Positions 1 to 7,877 of a stretch of 8,605 nucleotides of DNA are shown here, piece after piece. Numbering within the stretch: the first letter of the stretch is position 1; each line of letters starts with the position of its first letter. The stretch spans positions 1 to 8,605 of the forward strand of contig CANIBQ010000144.1 of the NCBI GenBank assembly GCA_947465645.1, read 5' to 3'. Origin of the DNA: Acidobacteriota bacterium (GTDB taxonomy: Bacteria > Acidobacteriota > Vicinamibacteria > Vicinamibacterales > UBA2999). A model generated the notes under the pieces. That model was not told the origin of the DNA and ran no database searches. It saw only the letters and a program-made list of their open reading frames with translations. The translations under genes and the position numbers were made by a program.

Positions 1-317
1 CCCGGCAGGAAGCACTTGGATTCCGGATCGGCGGTACGACGGTTGGCGCGGTTCTGATCGCGCTTTGCCAGTGCCGCCGGCTGGTATGGCAGCTCGTTGC
101 CCTCGACGACCCCGCGGCCGGCGGGGACGCCGAGTTGCGCATTGTGGTCCTGTATATTCCAGGCCGCGGTGTTCATAACCTGCCAGACACCCTGCAGATC
201 CGGCTGCCCGTCCCAGGTCTTCGGTGGACTATACGGCGCCTGGGCGGTCGCCGGCGCTGCCAGCGCGACGACGAGAGCTACCGCCGAGGCCGTGCCAAGC
301 GACGCGACGAACCGCAT
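1..317 (-). CDS. Secreted PDLQGVWQ-motif protein, N-terminal part (runs off window)
   Basis: My translation of the minus strand from the ATG at 317-315 gives 105 codons that stay open to the window edge, so the 3' end is missing. Residues 1-26 are a Sec-type signal peptide (MRFVASLG, an alanine/valine-rich core, then APATAQ). The mature part carries WDGQPDLQGVWQ, NTAAWNIQDH, VVEGNELPYQP and DPESKCFLPG. I recognise this as a common family of secreted proteins of unknown function in Acidobacteriota and some Proteobacteria, with the same PDL(S/Q)GVWQ, GxxPYQP and DPE.KC.LPG signature. The start overlaps the stop of the upstream TonB-dependent receptor by one base (TGATG) and has only a weak Shine-Dalgarno sequence, so translation is probably coupled to the receptor. 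Export and coupling suggest a periplasmic or surface partner of the receptor. No enzymatic role can be assigned. Confidence 0.8.
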   Translation of the reverse strand, partial: MRFVASLGTASAVALVVALAAPATAQAPYSPPKTWDGQPDLQGVWQVMNTAAWNIQDHNAQLGVPAGRGVVEGNELPYQPAALAKRDQNRANRRTADPESKCFLP

Positions 318-3175
318 CAGAACGCCGCCCGGAATCCGAGCTGCATCCGGCGGACGCCCGAGTGCGCGGACGGCTGCCCGTAGAGCGCGTTGCTCTCCTG
401 CGTCGTGTAGGCGCTGTAGTTGGCGCGGTTGAACACGTTGAACACCTCGACCAACCCGTCGATCGCCACCCGGCTGCCGAAACGGAACTTCCGCTGAATG
501 CGCATGTCCGTCCGGTGAATGGGATCCCCCACGAGATTGTTGCGCGGGGTGATGGTGCCGTCCGCCCGCAGCCGGCCGCCCGAGATCGCCGTATCGCGGC
601 GGTCACCGCCCGACGTCGTCGCCAGGCGTTGGCCGGAGCCGTAGAAATACAGGCCGCTCAACTGCACGCCGTAGCCGACTTCCCAGATGCCGTTGAAGAT
701 GGCGCGGTGGCGCTGATCGGTGGCGGCCAGCGTGTACGCATTGCCCAGATCCGGCGCCACCGGGAACGGCACGATCCCGAAGCCGCTGAGCGGCGGGCCC
801 TCGCTGTCCTTGAGCCGCGCCAGCGTGTAGGTCGCCGACGCCTGCCACCGCTGGCTGAACCGCTTGGTGAACGCGGTCTGCAGCGCGTGGTAGTTGCTGT
901 AGCCGACAAACGGCGTCATCCCGATCGTGCCCCACTCCGGAAGCGGGCGCCGGCTGATGTCCGCGAACGGATAGTTCACGCCGGTATCGGGGTTGAAGGA
1001 GAGGTTGATGTTGTCCTGGATGACCTTTTCGTTGCGTCCCTTCGTATTCACGTAGTCCGCCTCGAACGCCATCGTCGGCCCGAGCTGGTGCTGGAACCCG
1101 ATGGACGACTGGTAGCTGAGCGGCCAGTTGGCGGCCGACGGGTACGGCGGCAGCTCGATCGCCGCGCGCCGGATGCAGCCGGGCGCATTGCCGTTGACCG
1201 AGCAGAACCGGGCGACCGCCTGGTCGTAGTTGGGTATAGGGCCGTTGAACGGGTTGACCGCAAAATCCGCCCGCCCATCGTTCGGCACCTGCAGGAACGC
1301 AATGTTCACGAAGCTCTTCGCGAACGCGAGCATGTTCGAATAGGTGTCGCCGTAGTAGAGCCCCCACCCGCCGCGGGCCACGGTGCGGTCCGTCAGGCTG
1401 TACGCAAAGCCCAGACGCGGGCCGAAGTTCTTGTACTGCGTCGGACGGCCCGACTCGAGCAGCGGTGGGACCGCGATGTCGTTGGCCCACGCATTGAGGA
1501 TCAGGTCGTACCGAAGCCCCAGGTTCAGCGTCAGACGCCGGCTGACCGACCAGTCGTCCTGCACCCAGGCGGCGTAATTGGGCCGCTTGGAGTTGAAGCT
1601 GAATTTCCCGACCCCCAGCGTGTAGGTTCTGATGTTCGGGGAGATGGCCGCCAGGTTCCAGGTCGAGGCGTCGTTCCACACCGGGAACAGCTGCTCGATG
1701 TTGGCCGGCACCGCGCCGTTCTGCGCGTTGATGACGCCCATGCACTGCCGGCACAACCCGGCGGTGTGGCTCAGGAGGACGAGCTCGCCGCCGATTTTCA
1801 GGTCGTGGCGCCCACCCTTGTTCACCGACAAGGTCAGGTCATCCCGCAGCGAATACACGAACTGCCGCTGGTCGCGGGGCGAGTTCGCATTCCCGCCGAT
1901 GGTAAAGCCGTTGAACGTGATGCGCGGCGAACCGCGCGTGATCCCCGTCGCGGCTTGTGGGTGCCCCGTCCAGACGGTGTGGTTCTCGTCGTAGTACCGA
2001 ATGGACGCGTAGCCGACCTTGACCTCGTTGACGGTGCGGTTGTTCAACACCTGCGTGAGACCGACGAGATACTCGCCGGAATACCGGTAGTAATCCTGGT
2101 TCGCGGCGGGATGGGCGGCGCCGCCCGCGCTGTACGGATTGTGCTCGTTGGCCAGCATCGTGCGCCCCATCAGGCGGGTGCTGGGCGAAATCTGATAGTC
2201 GAGCCGCGCACCGCCCATGTACATCGTGTTGGTGCCGGTGAGGGTGATGTTGAAGAGCGGATAGGGCGTCCGGTAGACGCTCGTCACCGGCTCGCGCTGG
2301 TACTCCAGGTTGGAAAAGAAGTGCAGCCGATCCCGCATGATGGGACCGCCGGCCGTGCCGCTCAACTGCTGGTTCGAATACGGGAGCACCGTGCCGGTGA
2401 AGAAGTCCTCCGTCATGAATTTCGCATCACGGAAGTAGCCGGCGATCGTCCCGCCCAGGTTGTTGGTGCCGGACTTGGTGATCGCGTTGACCTGCACGCC
2501 GCTCGAGCGGCCCTGCGTGGCATCGTACCGGCTCGTAAACTGGAACTCCGCAATGGCGTCCTGGCTCAAGCGCGGGTTGCCCGTCGTGCCGGTGGCGAGC
2601 GACAACTGCTGCCCATCCAGGTTGATCTGCGACGCCCGGTTCCCGTCGTCGCCTCGAAGGTCCACGGGATTTTCACCGACCGAGTTGGCCGTGCTGCCTG
2701 GCGCCAGGAGCGCGAGCTCGATCCAGTTTCGGCCGTAGATCGGCAGCTCCGCCACCTGTCTCGGGTCGACGTTGCCGCCGAGCGTCGAGGAGGTCGTATC
2801 CACCAGCGGCGCTTCGCCCGTCACCGTGACCGACTCCTGCAGCGTCGAGGGGGACATCTCGAGATTCGCGACCGCCACCTGACCCACGAGGAGCTGCAAC
2901 CCGCCGCGATTAATCGTGGCGAACCCCGAGAGCTGCCCGGTGACCTGATACACGCCGATGCGCACCGGGATGCGGTACTCGCCGCGCTCGTCGGTGACCG
3001 TCTCGAACGTGTTGCCACTCGCCTCGTGCAGCGCGGTAATGGCCACGCCCGGGAGAACGCCGCCCGTCGTGTCCGTCACCGTGCCGCGGATCGACGCTTC
3101 CTGCGCGAAGGCGCTCAGCGGAAGCGCCAGGAGCGTCACCAGTATCAACAGGCCTCTCGCGGTCGTGCTTCTCAT
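317..3175 (-). CDS. TonB-dependent receptor with N-terminal carboxypeptidase-regulatory-like domain
   Basis: This encodes a 952-residue outer-membrane beta-barrel receptor. Residues 1-25 form a signal peptide (MRSTTARGLLILVTLLALPL, then SAFAQ). About 28-108 is a carboxypeptidase-regulatory-like/CnaB-type fold (IRGTVTDTTGGVLPGV, DERGEYRIPV, YQVTGQLSGF). About 115-240 is the plug region (ESVTVTGEAPLVDT, VAELPIYGRNW, VNAITKSGTNNLGGT). The rest is a barrel with repeated aromatic strands (NYAAWVQDDWSVSRRLTLNL, NFGPRLGFAYSL) ending in FRAAF, a typical C-terminal outer-membrane signal. This architecture is the Oar-like receptor group expanded in Acidobacteriota, thought to import large or poorly diffusible substrates using TonB energy; the ligand is unknown. 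I chose the ATG at 3175 because it begins the signal peptide and follows AGGGGG by 4 nt; an in-frame ATG at 3217 would add 14 residues with no leader logic. Two cysteine pairs (CRQC; CSVNGNAPGC) look like loop disulfides. Confidence 0.93.
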   Translation of the reverse strand: MRSTTARGLLILVTLLALPLSAFAQEASIRGTVTDTTGGVLPGVAITALHEASGNTFETVTDERGEYRIPVRIGVYQVTGQLSGFATINRGGLQLLVGQVAVANLEMSPSTLQESVTVTGEAPLVDTTSSTLGGNVDPRQVAELPIYGRNWIELALLAPGSTANSVGENPVDLRGDDGNRASQINLDGQQLSLATGTTGNPRLSQDAIAEFQFTSRYDATQGRSSGVQVNAITKSGTNNLGGTIAGYFRDAKFMTEDFFTGTVLPYSNQQLSGTAGGPIMRDRLHFFSNLEYQREPVTSVYRTPYPLFNITLTGTNTMYMGGARLDYQISPSTRLMGRTMLANEHNPYSAGGAAHPAANQDYYRYSGEYLVGLTQVLNNRTVNEVKVGYASIRYYDENHTVWTGHPQAATGITRGSPRITFNGFTIGGNANSPRDQRQFVYSLRDDLTLSVNKGGRHDLKIGGELVLLSHTAGLCRQCMGVINAQNGAVPANIEQLFPVWNDASTWNLAAISPNIRTYTLGVGKFSFNSKRPNYAAWVQDDWSVSRRLTLNLGLRYDLILNAWANDIAVPPLLESGRPTQYKNFGPRLGFAYSLTDRTVARGGWGLYYGDTYSNMLAFAKSFVNIAFLQVPNDGRADFAVNPFNGPIPNYDQAVARFCSVNGNAPGCIRRAAIELPPYPSAANWPLSYQSSIGFQHQLGPTMAFEADYVNTKGRNEKVIQDNINLSFNPDTGVNYPFADISRRPLPEWGTIGMTPFVGYSNYHALQTAFTKRFSQRWQASATYTLARLKDSEGPPLSGFGIVPFPVAPDLGNAYTLAATDQRHRAIFNGIWEVGYGVQLSGLYFYGSGQRLATTSGGDRRDTAISGGRLRADGTITPRNNLVGDPIHRTDMRIQRKFRFGSRVAIDGLVEVFNVFNRANYSAYTTQESNALYGQPSAHSGVRRMQLGFRAAF

Positions 3176-3179
3176 TAAT

Positions 3180-3185
3180 CCCCCT
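3180..3185 (-). promoter_or_regulatory. Ribosome binding site of the TonB-dependent receptor
   Basis: On the minus strand AGGGGG stands 4 nt before the ATG at 3175. It decides that start over the in-frame ATG 14 codons upstream. Confidence 0.65.
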
Positions 3186-3197
3186 GTGGAGCAGTTA

Positions 3198-3225
3198 CTA
3201 ATTACCTGTAATGACATGTAGTTAG
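3198..3225 (-). promoter_or_regulatory. AT-rich inverted repeat upstream of the receptor gene, candidate operator
   Basis: The 84-bp gap between the MmgE/PrpD gene and the receptor contains an AT-rich island in an otherwise GC-rich window. On the plus strand ctaattac (3198-3205) and gtagttag (3218-3225) form 8-bp inverted arms with one mismatch and a 12-bp spacer. A second, perfect small palindrome, attacctgtaat (3201-3212), is nested in it. The site lies 23-50 bp before the receptor start, where a promoter-overlapping operator would sit. I see no clean -35/-10 pair, so the role is inferred from position and symmetry only. Confidence 0.35.
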
Positions 3226-3259
3226 AGCGCGCTGACGCTACCGTGCGGATGGGCTCTTG

Positions 3260-4720
3260 TCAAGCCGCCGGGGGCTGCAGCAGCCCTCGAAATGCCTGCA
3301 CATTGGCGACGGTTTCGAGCGCGAACACGGTCTCGATCAGCCGCGCCGAGATCGCCTGCCCGAGCACCGGTACGATCAGGTCGCGCGCCTTGTCCACGAC
3401 CTCGGCCCGGGTCATCGGGTTGCGCGGCGTGCCGCGCACCGCATCGACACGCTCGGTCTCACGCGTCCCATCGGTGAACGTGACGTCGACGACGGCCACC
3501 CGCACCGGCAGAAAAGGCACAAGAGCCGGGTCGCCCACCAATTGCACCTTGGCGCGCTGGCGGAGCACCGCCGGGTCCTTCACGCGTGCCTTGTCGTGCG
3601 CCGCGTGGAACGACACGGTCTTGTCAATCAGCATCACCGCCGCCATGTGCTGCAGCGAGATATCGGCGATGTCGCGATTGTCGACGACCGCCGCGACGGT
3701 GGGGGCGAGGCGCACGACCACGCTCGTCACCTGATCGGCTTCGAAGGGGCGCCTGCGGCGAATGGTGTCGAGGGCATCGAGCGGCGCCTGAATGGGCGTC
3801 CCGACGGTCCATTTCTTGATGTCGGTCTGCGTCACCTCGTAGCGGCTGCCCAGCCCCTTGACCAGCACCGACGGGTCTCCGTCGGGCGCGGTCGCGAGGA
3901 AGAAATTGTCCGGGCCGGACAGCACGTCGTCGATGCCGTTCCACCCGAGCTCCACGAGAATCGCGGCGGTGACACCGCTGCGCGCCGGCATCCCGCCGAA
4001 CACGAAGGCCTTCTCGATGTGATCCGTGTCCCGGCTCCAGGCGCCGATCCCGGACGACTGCTGCGAGGCGTAGTCGAGCACCCACCGCATCTGCTGCGCC
4101 GACAGGCCCGCGGCGCAGGCGGCCGCGGCCGCGGCGCCGAACCCGCCGGCGATGCTATGCGTGCTCTGGTGGCTGTCGTTCCGGAATGTCGCGCCCCCAA
4201 GCGCCATGGTCATGCGGGGGCCGACGTCGTAGCCGAGCGTCACGGCGCGCAGGAAGCGCGTGCCGTCGATGCCGAAGTGCTCGCCGGCGGCCAGCGCCGC
4301 GGACACGACGGCTGCGCCGGGATGCGATTGCGACGGCCCATGCGAATCGTCTGTTTCGTCCGAATGGGCCAGGACGCCGTTGGCGAGCGCGGCGTCGATC
4401 GGCCCGGCCACCAGGTGGGCGCCGACGATCGTCGACTTGCCGGTGCCCCCGTGCGCGCGCGCGTAGCGGAGCGCGGCGTGGCCGGGCGGCAGCTCCGAGC
4501 CGGACACCATCGCCGCGAACGTATCGAGAATGTGGTGCTTCGCGTGCTCGATGGCCTCGGCGGGCAACGCGCGGCCCGCCGCCTCGCCCATGTAGGCGCT
4601 GAGCGCGGTCATGACCGGACCGGGTGCCTGCGCGGCCGCCGCGAGGCGGGCACGCGGCATCGCCGCGACCGCGCCCGCCCAGCCGGCGGCACGAAGGAGG
4701 TCGCGCCGGGTCAGGCGCAT
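3260..4720 (-). CDS. MmgE/PrpD family protein with Tat signal peptide
   Basis: This is a 486-residue member of the MmgE/PrpD family, which includes 2-methylcitrate dehydratase and cis-aconitate decarboxylase: enzymes acting on polycarboxylic acids by proton abstraction without a metal. Length is typical. It opens with a twin-arginine leader, LTRRDLLRAAGWAGAVAA (residues 3-20), so it should be exported folded; classical members are cytoplasmic. Family motifs follow: ANGVLAHSDETDDSHGPSQS (113-132) then HPGA, matching the Asp/His active-site segment; STHSIAGGFGAAAAA (186-200); and DHIEKAFVFGGMPARSGV (233-250) with the conserved Lys at 237. About 270-410 is the small lid domain and the C-terminus returns to the helical core. 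The substrate is unknown. It starts 2 bp after the stop of the TRAP binding protein, with GTGAAG as a plausible ribosome site, so both are almost surely co-transcribed. It could be an isomerase, dehydratase or decarboxylase. Confidence 0.92.
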   Translation of the reverse strand: MRLTRRDLLRAAGWAGAVAAMPRARLAAAAQAPGPVMTALSAYMGEAAGRALPAEAIEHAKHHILDTFAAMVSGSELPPGHAALRYARAHGGTGKSTIVGAHLVAGPIDAALANGVLAHSDETDDSHGPSQSHPGAAVVSAALAAGEHFGIDGTRFLRAVTLGYDVGPRMTMALGGATFRNDSHQSTHSIAGGFGAAAAAACAAGLSAQQMRWVLDYASQQSSGIGAWSRDTDHIEKAFVFGGMPARSGVTAAILVELGWNGIDDVLSGPDNFFLATAPDGDPSVLVKGLGSRYEVTQTDIKKWTVGTPIQAPLDALDTIRRRRPFEADQVTSVVVRLAPTVAAVVDNRDIADISLQHMAAVMLIDKTVSFHAAHDKARVKDPAVLRQRAKVQLVGDPALVPFLPVRVAVVDVTFTDGTRETERVDAVRGTPRNPMTRAEVVDKARDLIVPVLGQAISARLIETVFALETVANVQAFRGLLQPPAA

Positions 4721-4722
4721 CG

Positions 4723-5766
4723 CTAGAACTTCACCAGCGACAGCAGCTCACGGTCGTACGCGGCGCGCGCTTCGCCGTAGATCGGCGTCACGGCGGCGAC
4801 GAACGCCTTGTGCTGCTCGGGCGTGAGCTCGAGGATCTCGCCGCCCGCCTTGCGGATGGCGACCTGCGCGTCCTCCTCTTCCTTCACGTGCAGGCCGCGC
4901 TGGAAGCCGACGGCCTCCGTGACGGCCGCGCGCATCTCCTGCTGCAACTCCTGAGGCCAGGCATCGAACGACGGCCGGTGGAAGAAGATCGGACGCGACA
5001 GATAGAAATGGTTTGTGGCGGTGTGGAACTTGTGGAAGTTGTGGACGCCGTAGGTGACGGTGTTGAAGAACGGGTTCTCCTGCGCGTCGAGCGTCCCCGC
5101 CTTCACGCCGGCGATCGCCTCCGTCAGATCCATGATCTTCGGCACGGCGCCCAACAGCTCGAACGTCCGCGCCTGCACCTTGCTCGGCAGGACGCGTATC
5201 GACATCCCCTTCAAATCAGCCGGCATGCGGACCGGTCTCAGCTTGTTGGAGACGTGCCGGAAGCCGTTCTCGAACCAGCCCAGAATCCGGTAGTTCATGC
5301 CCACCTCGGTCCGCTGCGCCAGCACCTGCCCCAGCTTGCCGTCCATCGCGGCGCGCGCGGTCGCGGTATCCGGAAACAGGAACGGGAGATCGGCGATGCC
5401 CAGGTCCGGCACGCGCTCGGTCAGGTAGCTGCTGGACTGATAGCCGAGCGTGAGGGCCCCGCTTTCGACGAGCCACAGGATGTCCTCGCCGCGGTAGCCG
5501 AGGTCGAGAATGTTGTAGACGTATTTGACGTCCACGTCGCTGCGGAATTTCGCCGTGAGGCGATCGCCGATCCGCTTCAGCGCCAGGCTGAAGCCGGTGG
5601 TGGCGGGGCCGTACCCGCCCATGAGAATGCGAATCGGCTTCCGGACGGCCACCGCCGGCGCGGCCTGGAACGCGCCCGCGACAGGCGCCGCGCCTGCGCG
5701 GCCGACCCCGGCAAGGGCACCGGCTCCGGCCAGCGCCGAGGTCTTGAGAAATCGTCATCTCGACAT
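4723..5766 (-). CDS. TRAP transporter solute-binding protein (DctP family), Tat leader broken by an in-frame TGA
   Basis: This is a periplasmic binding protein of TRAP transporters, which capture carboxylates and related compounds for a DctQ/DctM-type permease. The conserved body covers 4723-5652: PIRILMGGYGPATTGFSLAL at the N-terminus, LPFLFPD, then KGMSIRVLPS with the expected ligand-binding Arg, FELLGAVP, and EAIAGVKAGTLDAQENP (usual form ALqtGvvDGqENP). The natural start appears to be the ATG at 5766, 7 nt after GGGAG. From there the frame reads M-S-R-stop-R-F-L-K-T-S-A-L-A-G, so a perfect Tat leader is interrupted at codon 4 by TGA (5757-5755). The only in-frame standard alternative I found is GTG at 5652, giving 309 residues without any export signal, which would make a misplaced binding protein. 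The gene lies 22 bp after the upstream fusion gene and 2 bp before the MmgE/PrpD gene. No permease genes are visible. It may be a very recent pseudogene, a sequencing error, or a readthrough case. Confidence 0.85.
5755..5757 (-). other. In-frame TGA inside the Tat motif of the TRAP binding protein
   Basis: Codon 4 of the leader starting at 5766 is TGA. One C-to-T change from CGA would give it, and CGA would make the leader MSRRRFLKTSALAGAGALAG, an exact (S/T)RRxFLK match. The frame is otherwise intact on both sides. TGA is an ordinary stop here: the receptor and MmgE/PrpD genes both end in TGA. Confidence 0.85.
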
Positions 5767-5773
5767 GCTGCTG

Positions 5774-5778
5774 CTCCC
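5774..5778 (-). promoter_or_regulatory. Ribosome binding site of the TRAP binding protein
   Basis: GGGAG on the minus strand lies 7 nt before the ATG at 5766. It supports that ATG, and not the later GTG at 5652, as the ancestral start. Confidence 0.55.
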
Positions 5779-5788
5779 GCGCGGCGGC

Positions 5789-7870
5789 TTACGGCCGCGC
5801 TTTCTGCCGCCGTTCCTGAAGATTCTTCACCGCGCCTTCGCGCACGCCTTCAATCCATAGGCGCCACGACGCCGGGTCGACGAACGGATGCGGTTCGCCC
5901 GGCTTGCGCTGCGCGAGCCTGAGCGCGCGCTCGAAGACGCCGCCGTTCGGGTAGGGCTCGCTGTTCAGCCAGCTGTGCGTCTGCACCGCCACCTGGATGC
6001 CGGGGATCTTCGCGACGCGCGCGGCGCTCTCCACCAGTTCTTCGGCCGCCTCGACGCCGCCGCGCGGCCCGGACCCACCCATCATGAATGCCTTGTAGGG
6101 TGTCCGGCCGTCGTACACCGTGAACTCGGAGGACAACGTGCCGGGCGTGTGGCCCGACGTCTTGTAGAACGTGAAGGTCGTGGTCCCCACGGTCAACGTG
6201 TCGCCGTCCTTCACCACGTGATCGCGCGCCGGCACGCGCACGGCCGGCCGGGTCGCCGTCGCCGCCGCCTTCCCCGCCGCCTCGATGAGCGTCCAGTCTT
6301 CGGCAAGGGCTGTCACCCGCGCCCCCGACAGCTCCTGGATGCGCGCCGCCCCGCCGAAGTGGTCGAGGTGTCCCTGGCTGATCAGGATGTATGCGATGTC
6401 GCGCGGATCAAAGCCCGCCTTCCGGATATTGTCGATGATGTGATCGACGTACGGCTCTTCCGCCGTATCGATCAACACCAGTCCCGCGGTGGTCGGAATC
6501 AGCCACGATGAGACGTACCCGGGCCCGACGTAATACAGATTGTCGAACACCTTGATCGGCGGGACCTTCTGATACGGGACGTTATTCCGCTGGCTGCCGC
6601 GATAGGCCTCGCTCACCTGCTCCTGACGCGGCGCGGGCGCCTGTGACTGGGCCGGCGCGGGCACCAGTCCCTTGAACACCAGCTTCTGTGCCCGCCGGTT
6701 GCCGTCATCGTTTCGCCCTTCGGTGCGTATGGCAGGCGTAACTTCAGCGGTGTAGATGTTGCCTTTCGAGTCGGCAGCGATGCTGTGGAGGATGTAGAAC
6801 TGCCCCGGCGCCTCGCCGGCGCCGCCGCCGACCGATCCCAGCACCTCGAGCGTCTTCCGGTCGAGCACGCGTATCAGCTGAAACCGCCGATCGATCACGT
6901 ACAGAAAGCGCTGCTCGGGGTCGGGCGAGAAGGCTGCCCTCGACGGCCCCGACGGATCCTTCCGGAGCTCGTTCTCCACGTCAATCAATGGCCGCCCGAA
7001 TGCCGTACCGGTCGCCGTGCTGGCAGGCATCGTCCCGCGGCTGAGGAATGCCTGCGAGACGAATGTCCCGGCGGTCGTGAAAACCTGCAGCCGCTGGTTG
7101 TTGCGATCGCAGACGTAGACGAGATCGTCGTTCGAGACGCGCACGGCGTGCGGGTTGTTGAACTGCGCGGGGCCCTGGCTCGTGTCGGTATCCGAACCCG
7201 CGAGCGCCTCGCCTGGCTTTGGGTCCGCGGGCACGTTGCCGAACGCTCCCCACATCCGCTTGAAGGCGCCCGTGTCGGCGTCGAACACGATGATTCGCCG
7301 GTTGCCGTAGCCGTCGGCGACGTACAACTCGTTCGTCCTGGCATGCACGAAGACGTCAGCGGCGCGGTTGACGTTCGCGATGTCCGTGTTGCCCTTGCTC
7401 TGCCCGCGACGGCCGATCTGCATCACGAAGGTGCCGGTCTTCGTGAACTTGAGCACCTGGTTGTCTTTCTCGCCGTTCCCGCCGACCCAGACAAAGCCCT
7501 TCGGATCGACGTAGATGCCGTGCTCGATATCCGGCCAGTCGTACCCCGCGGCAGGTCCGCCCCACCCCTGGATGAAATTGCCCGCCGCGTCGAACTCCAG
7601 CACGGGCGGTGCCGCCATCGCCTGCTGCGCCGCCGCGACTGTACGCGGACGCTGGAGAATCCAGACGTGATCCTGCGCATCGGCGTAGACGTCGGACACG
7701 CGACCGAGCACCCACTTCTGGGGAACTTTCAGCCAGGACGGATCCACCTCGAAGGTCGGGATCTGACGCGCGGACGCGGGCCGGGACTGCGCGGCGACCT
7801 GCGGAGCGTCCGCGAAGACGATGAGCGTGACGAGGATCGCCGCACCGAGTAACAGGGCCGTCCGGCGCAT
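5789..7870 (-). CDS. Secreted NHL-type beta-propeller fused to a metallo-beta-lactamase-fold domain
   Basis: This is a 693-residue two-domain exported protein. Residues 1-28 are a signal peptide (MRRTALLLGAAILVTLIV, ending PQVAAQ). About 40-400 is a six-bladed propeller of NHL/6-bladed type with recurring blade signatures (HGIYVDPKGFVWVGG, ELYVADGYGNRRIIVFD, LVYVCDRNNQRLQVF, SIAADSKGNIYTAEV). A Pro/Ala/Gln-rich linker (about 400-436) leads to a metallo-hydrolase domain: FDNLYYVGPGYVSSWLI, GLVLIDT, ILISQGHLDHFGGA (metal-site residues Q499, H501, D503, H504), KTSGHTPGT (H574) and QTHSWLN (H632). The first ligand of the usual HxHxDH motif is Gln, as in GOB-type B3 beta-lactamases. A hydrolase of a small secreted or imported molecule is likely; the propeller may bind substrate or a partner. 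I chose ATG 7870, not ATG 7906, because it starts the signal peptide and follows GGAGAG by 7 nt. It is the first gene of the presumed operon. Confidence 0.9.
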   Translation of the reverse strand: MRRTALLLGAAILVTLIVFADAPQVAAQSRPASARQIPTFEVDPSWLKVPQKWVLGRVSDVYADAQDHVWILQRPRTVAAAQQAMAAPPVLEFDAAGNFIQGWGGPAAGYDWPDIEHGIYVDPKGFVWVGGNGEKDNQVLKFTKTGTFVMQIGRRGQSKGNTDIANVNRAADVFVHARTNELYVADGYGNRRIIVFDADTGAFKRMWGAFGNVPADPKPGEALAGSDTDTSQGPAQFNNPHAVRVSNDDLVYVCDRNNQRLQVFTTAGTFVSQAFLSRGTMPASTATGTAFGRPLIDVENELRKDPSGPSRAAFSPDPEQRFLYVIDRRFQLIRVLDRKTLEVLGSVGGGAGEAPGQFYILHSIAADSKGNIYTAEVTPAIRTEGRNDDGNRRAQKLVFKGLVPAPAQSQAPAPRQEQVSEAYRGSQRNNVPYQKVPPIKVFDNLYYVGPGYVSSWLIPTTAGLVLIDTAEEPYVDHIIDNIRKAGFDPRDIAYILISQGHLDHFGGAARIQELSGARVTALAEDWTLIEAAGKAAATATRPAVRVPARDHVVKDGDTLTVGTTTFTFYKTSGHTPGTLSSEFTVYDGRTPYKAFMMGGSGPRGGVEAAEELVESAARVAKIPGIQVAVQTHSWLNSEPYPNGGVFERALRLAQRKPGEPHPFVDPASWRLWIEGVREGAVKNLQERRQKARP

Positions 7871-7877
7871 ATGAGGA

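Noticed and set aside
224..3178. A 984-codon open frame on the plus strand across the receptor gene
   Set aside because: It is antisense to the clearly coding receptor. It is Arg/Ala/Val/His-rich with no domain, and is a by-product of high GC at third codon positions.
3257..4726. A 489-codon plus-strand open frame opposite the MmgE/PrpD gene
   Set aside because: Low-complexity Arg/His/Ala composition and no recognisable motif; the opposite strand has unmistakable family motifs.
5216..5758. Minus-strand frame starting at the ATG that overlaps the TGA (MTISQDLGAG)
   Set aside because: It is out of frame with the TRAP protein. After a few residues it becomes Arg/Gly-rich shadow sequence, so it is no alternative start. 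It would only matter if a frameshift restored the frame, for which I see no slippery site.
4624..5922. A 432-codon plus-strand open frame across the TRAP gene and into the fusion gene
   Set aside because: It runs antisense across two real genes and has biased composition without domains.
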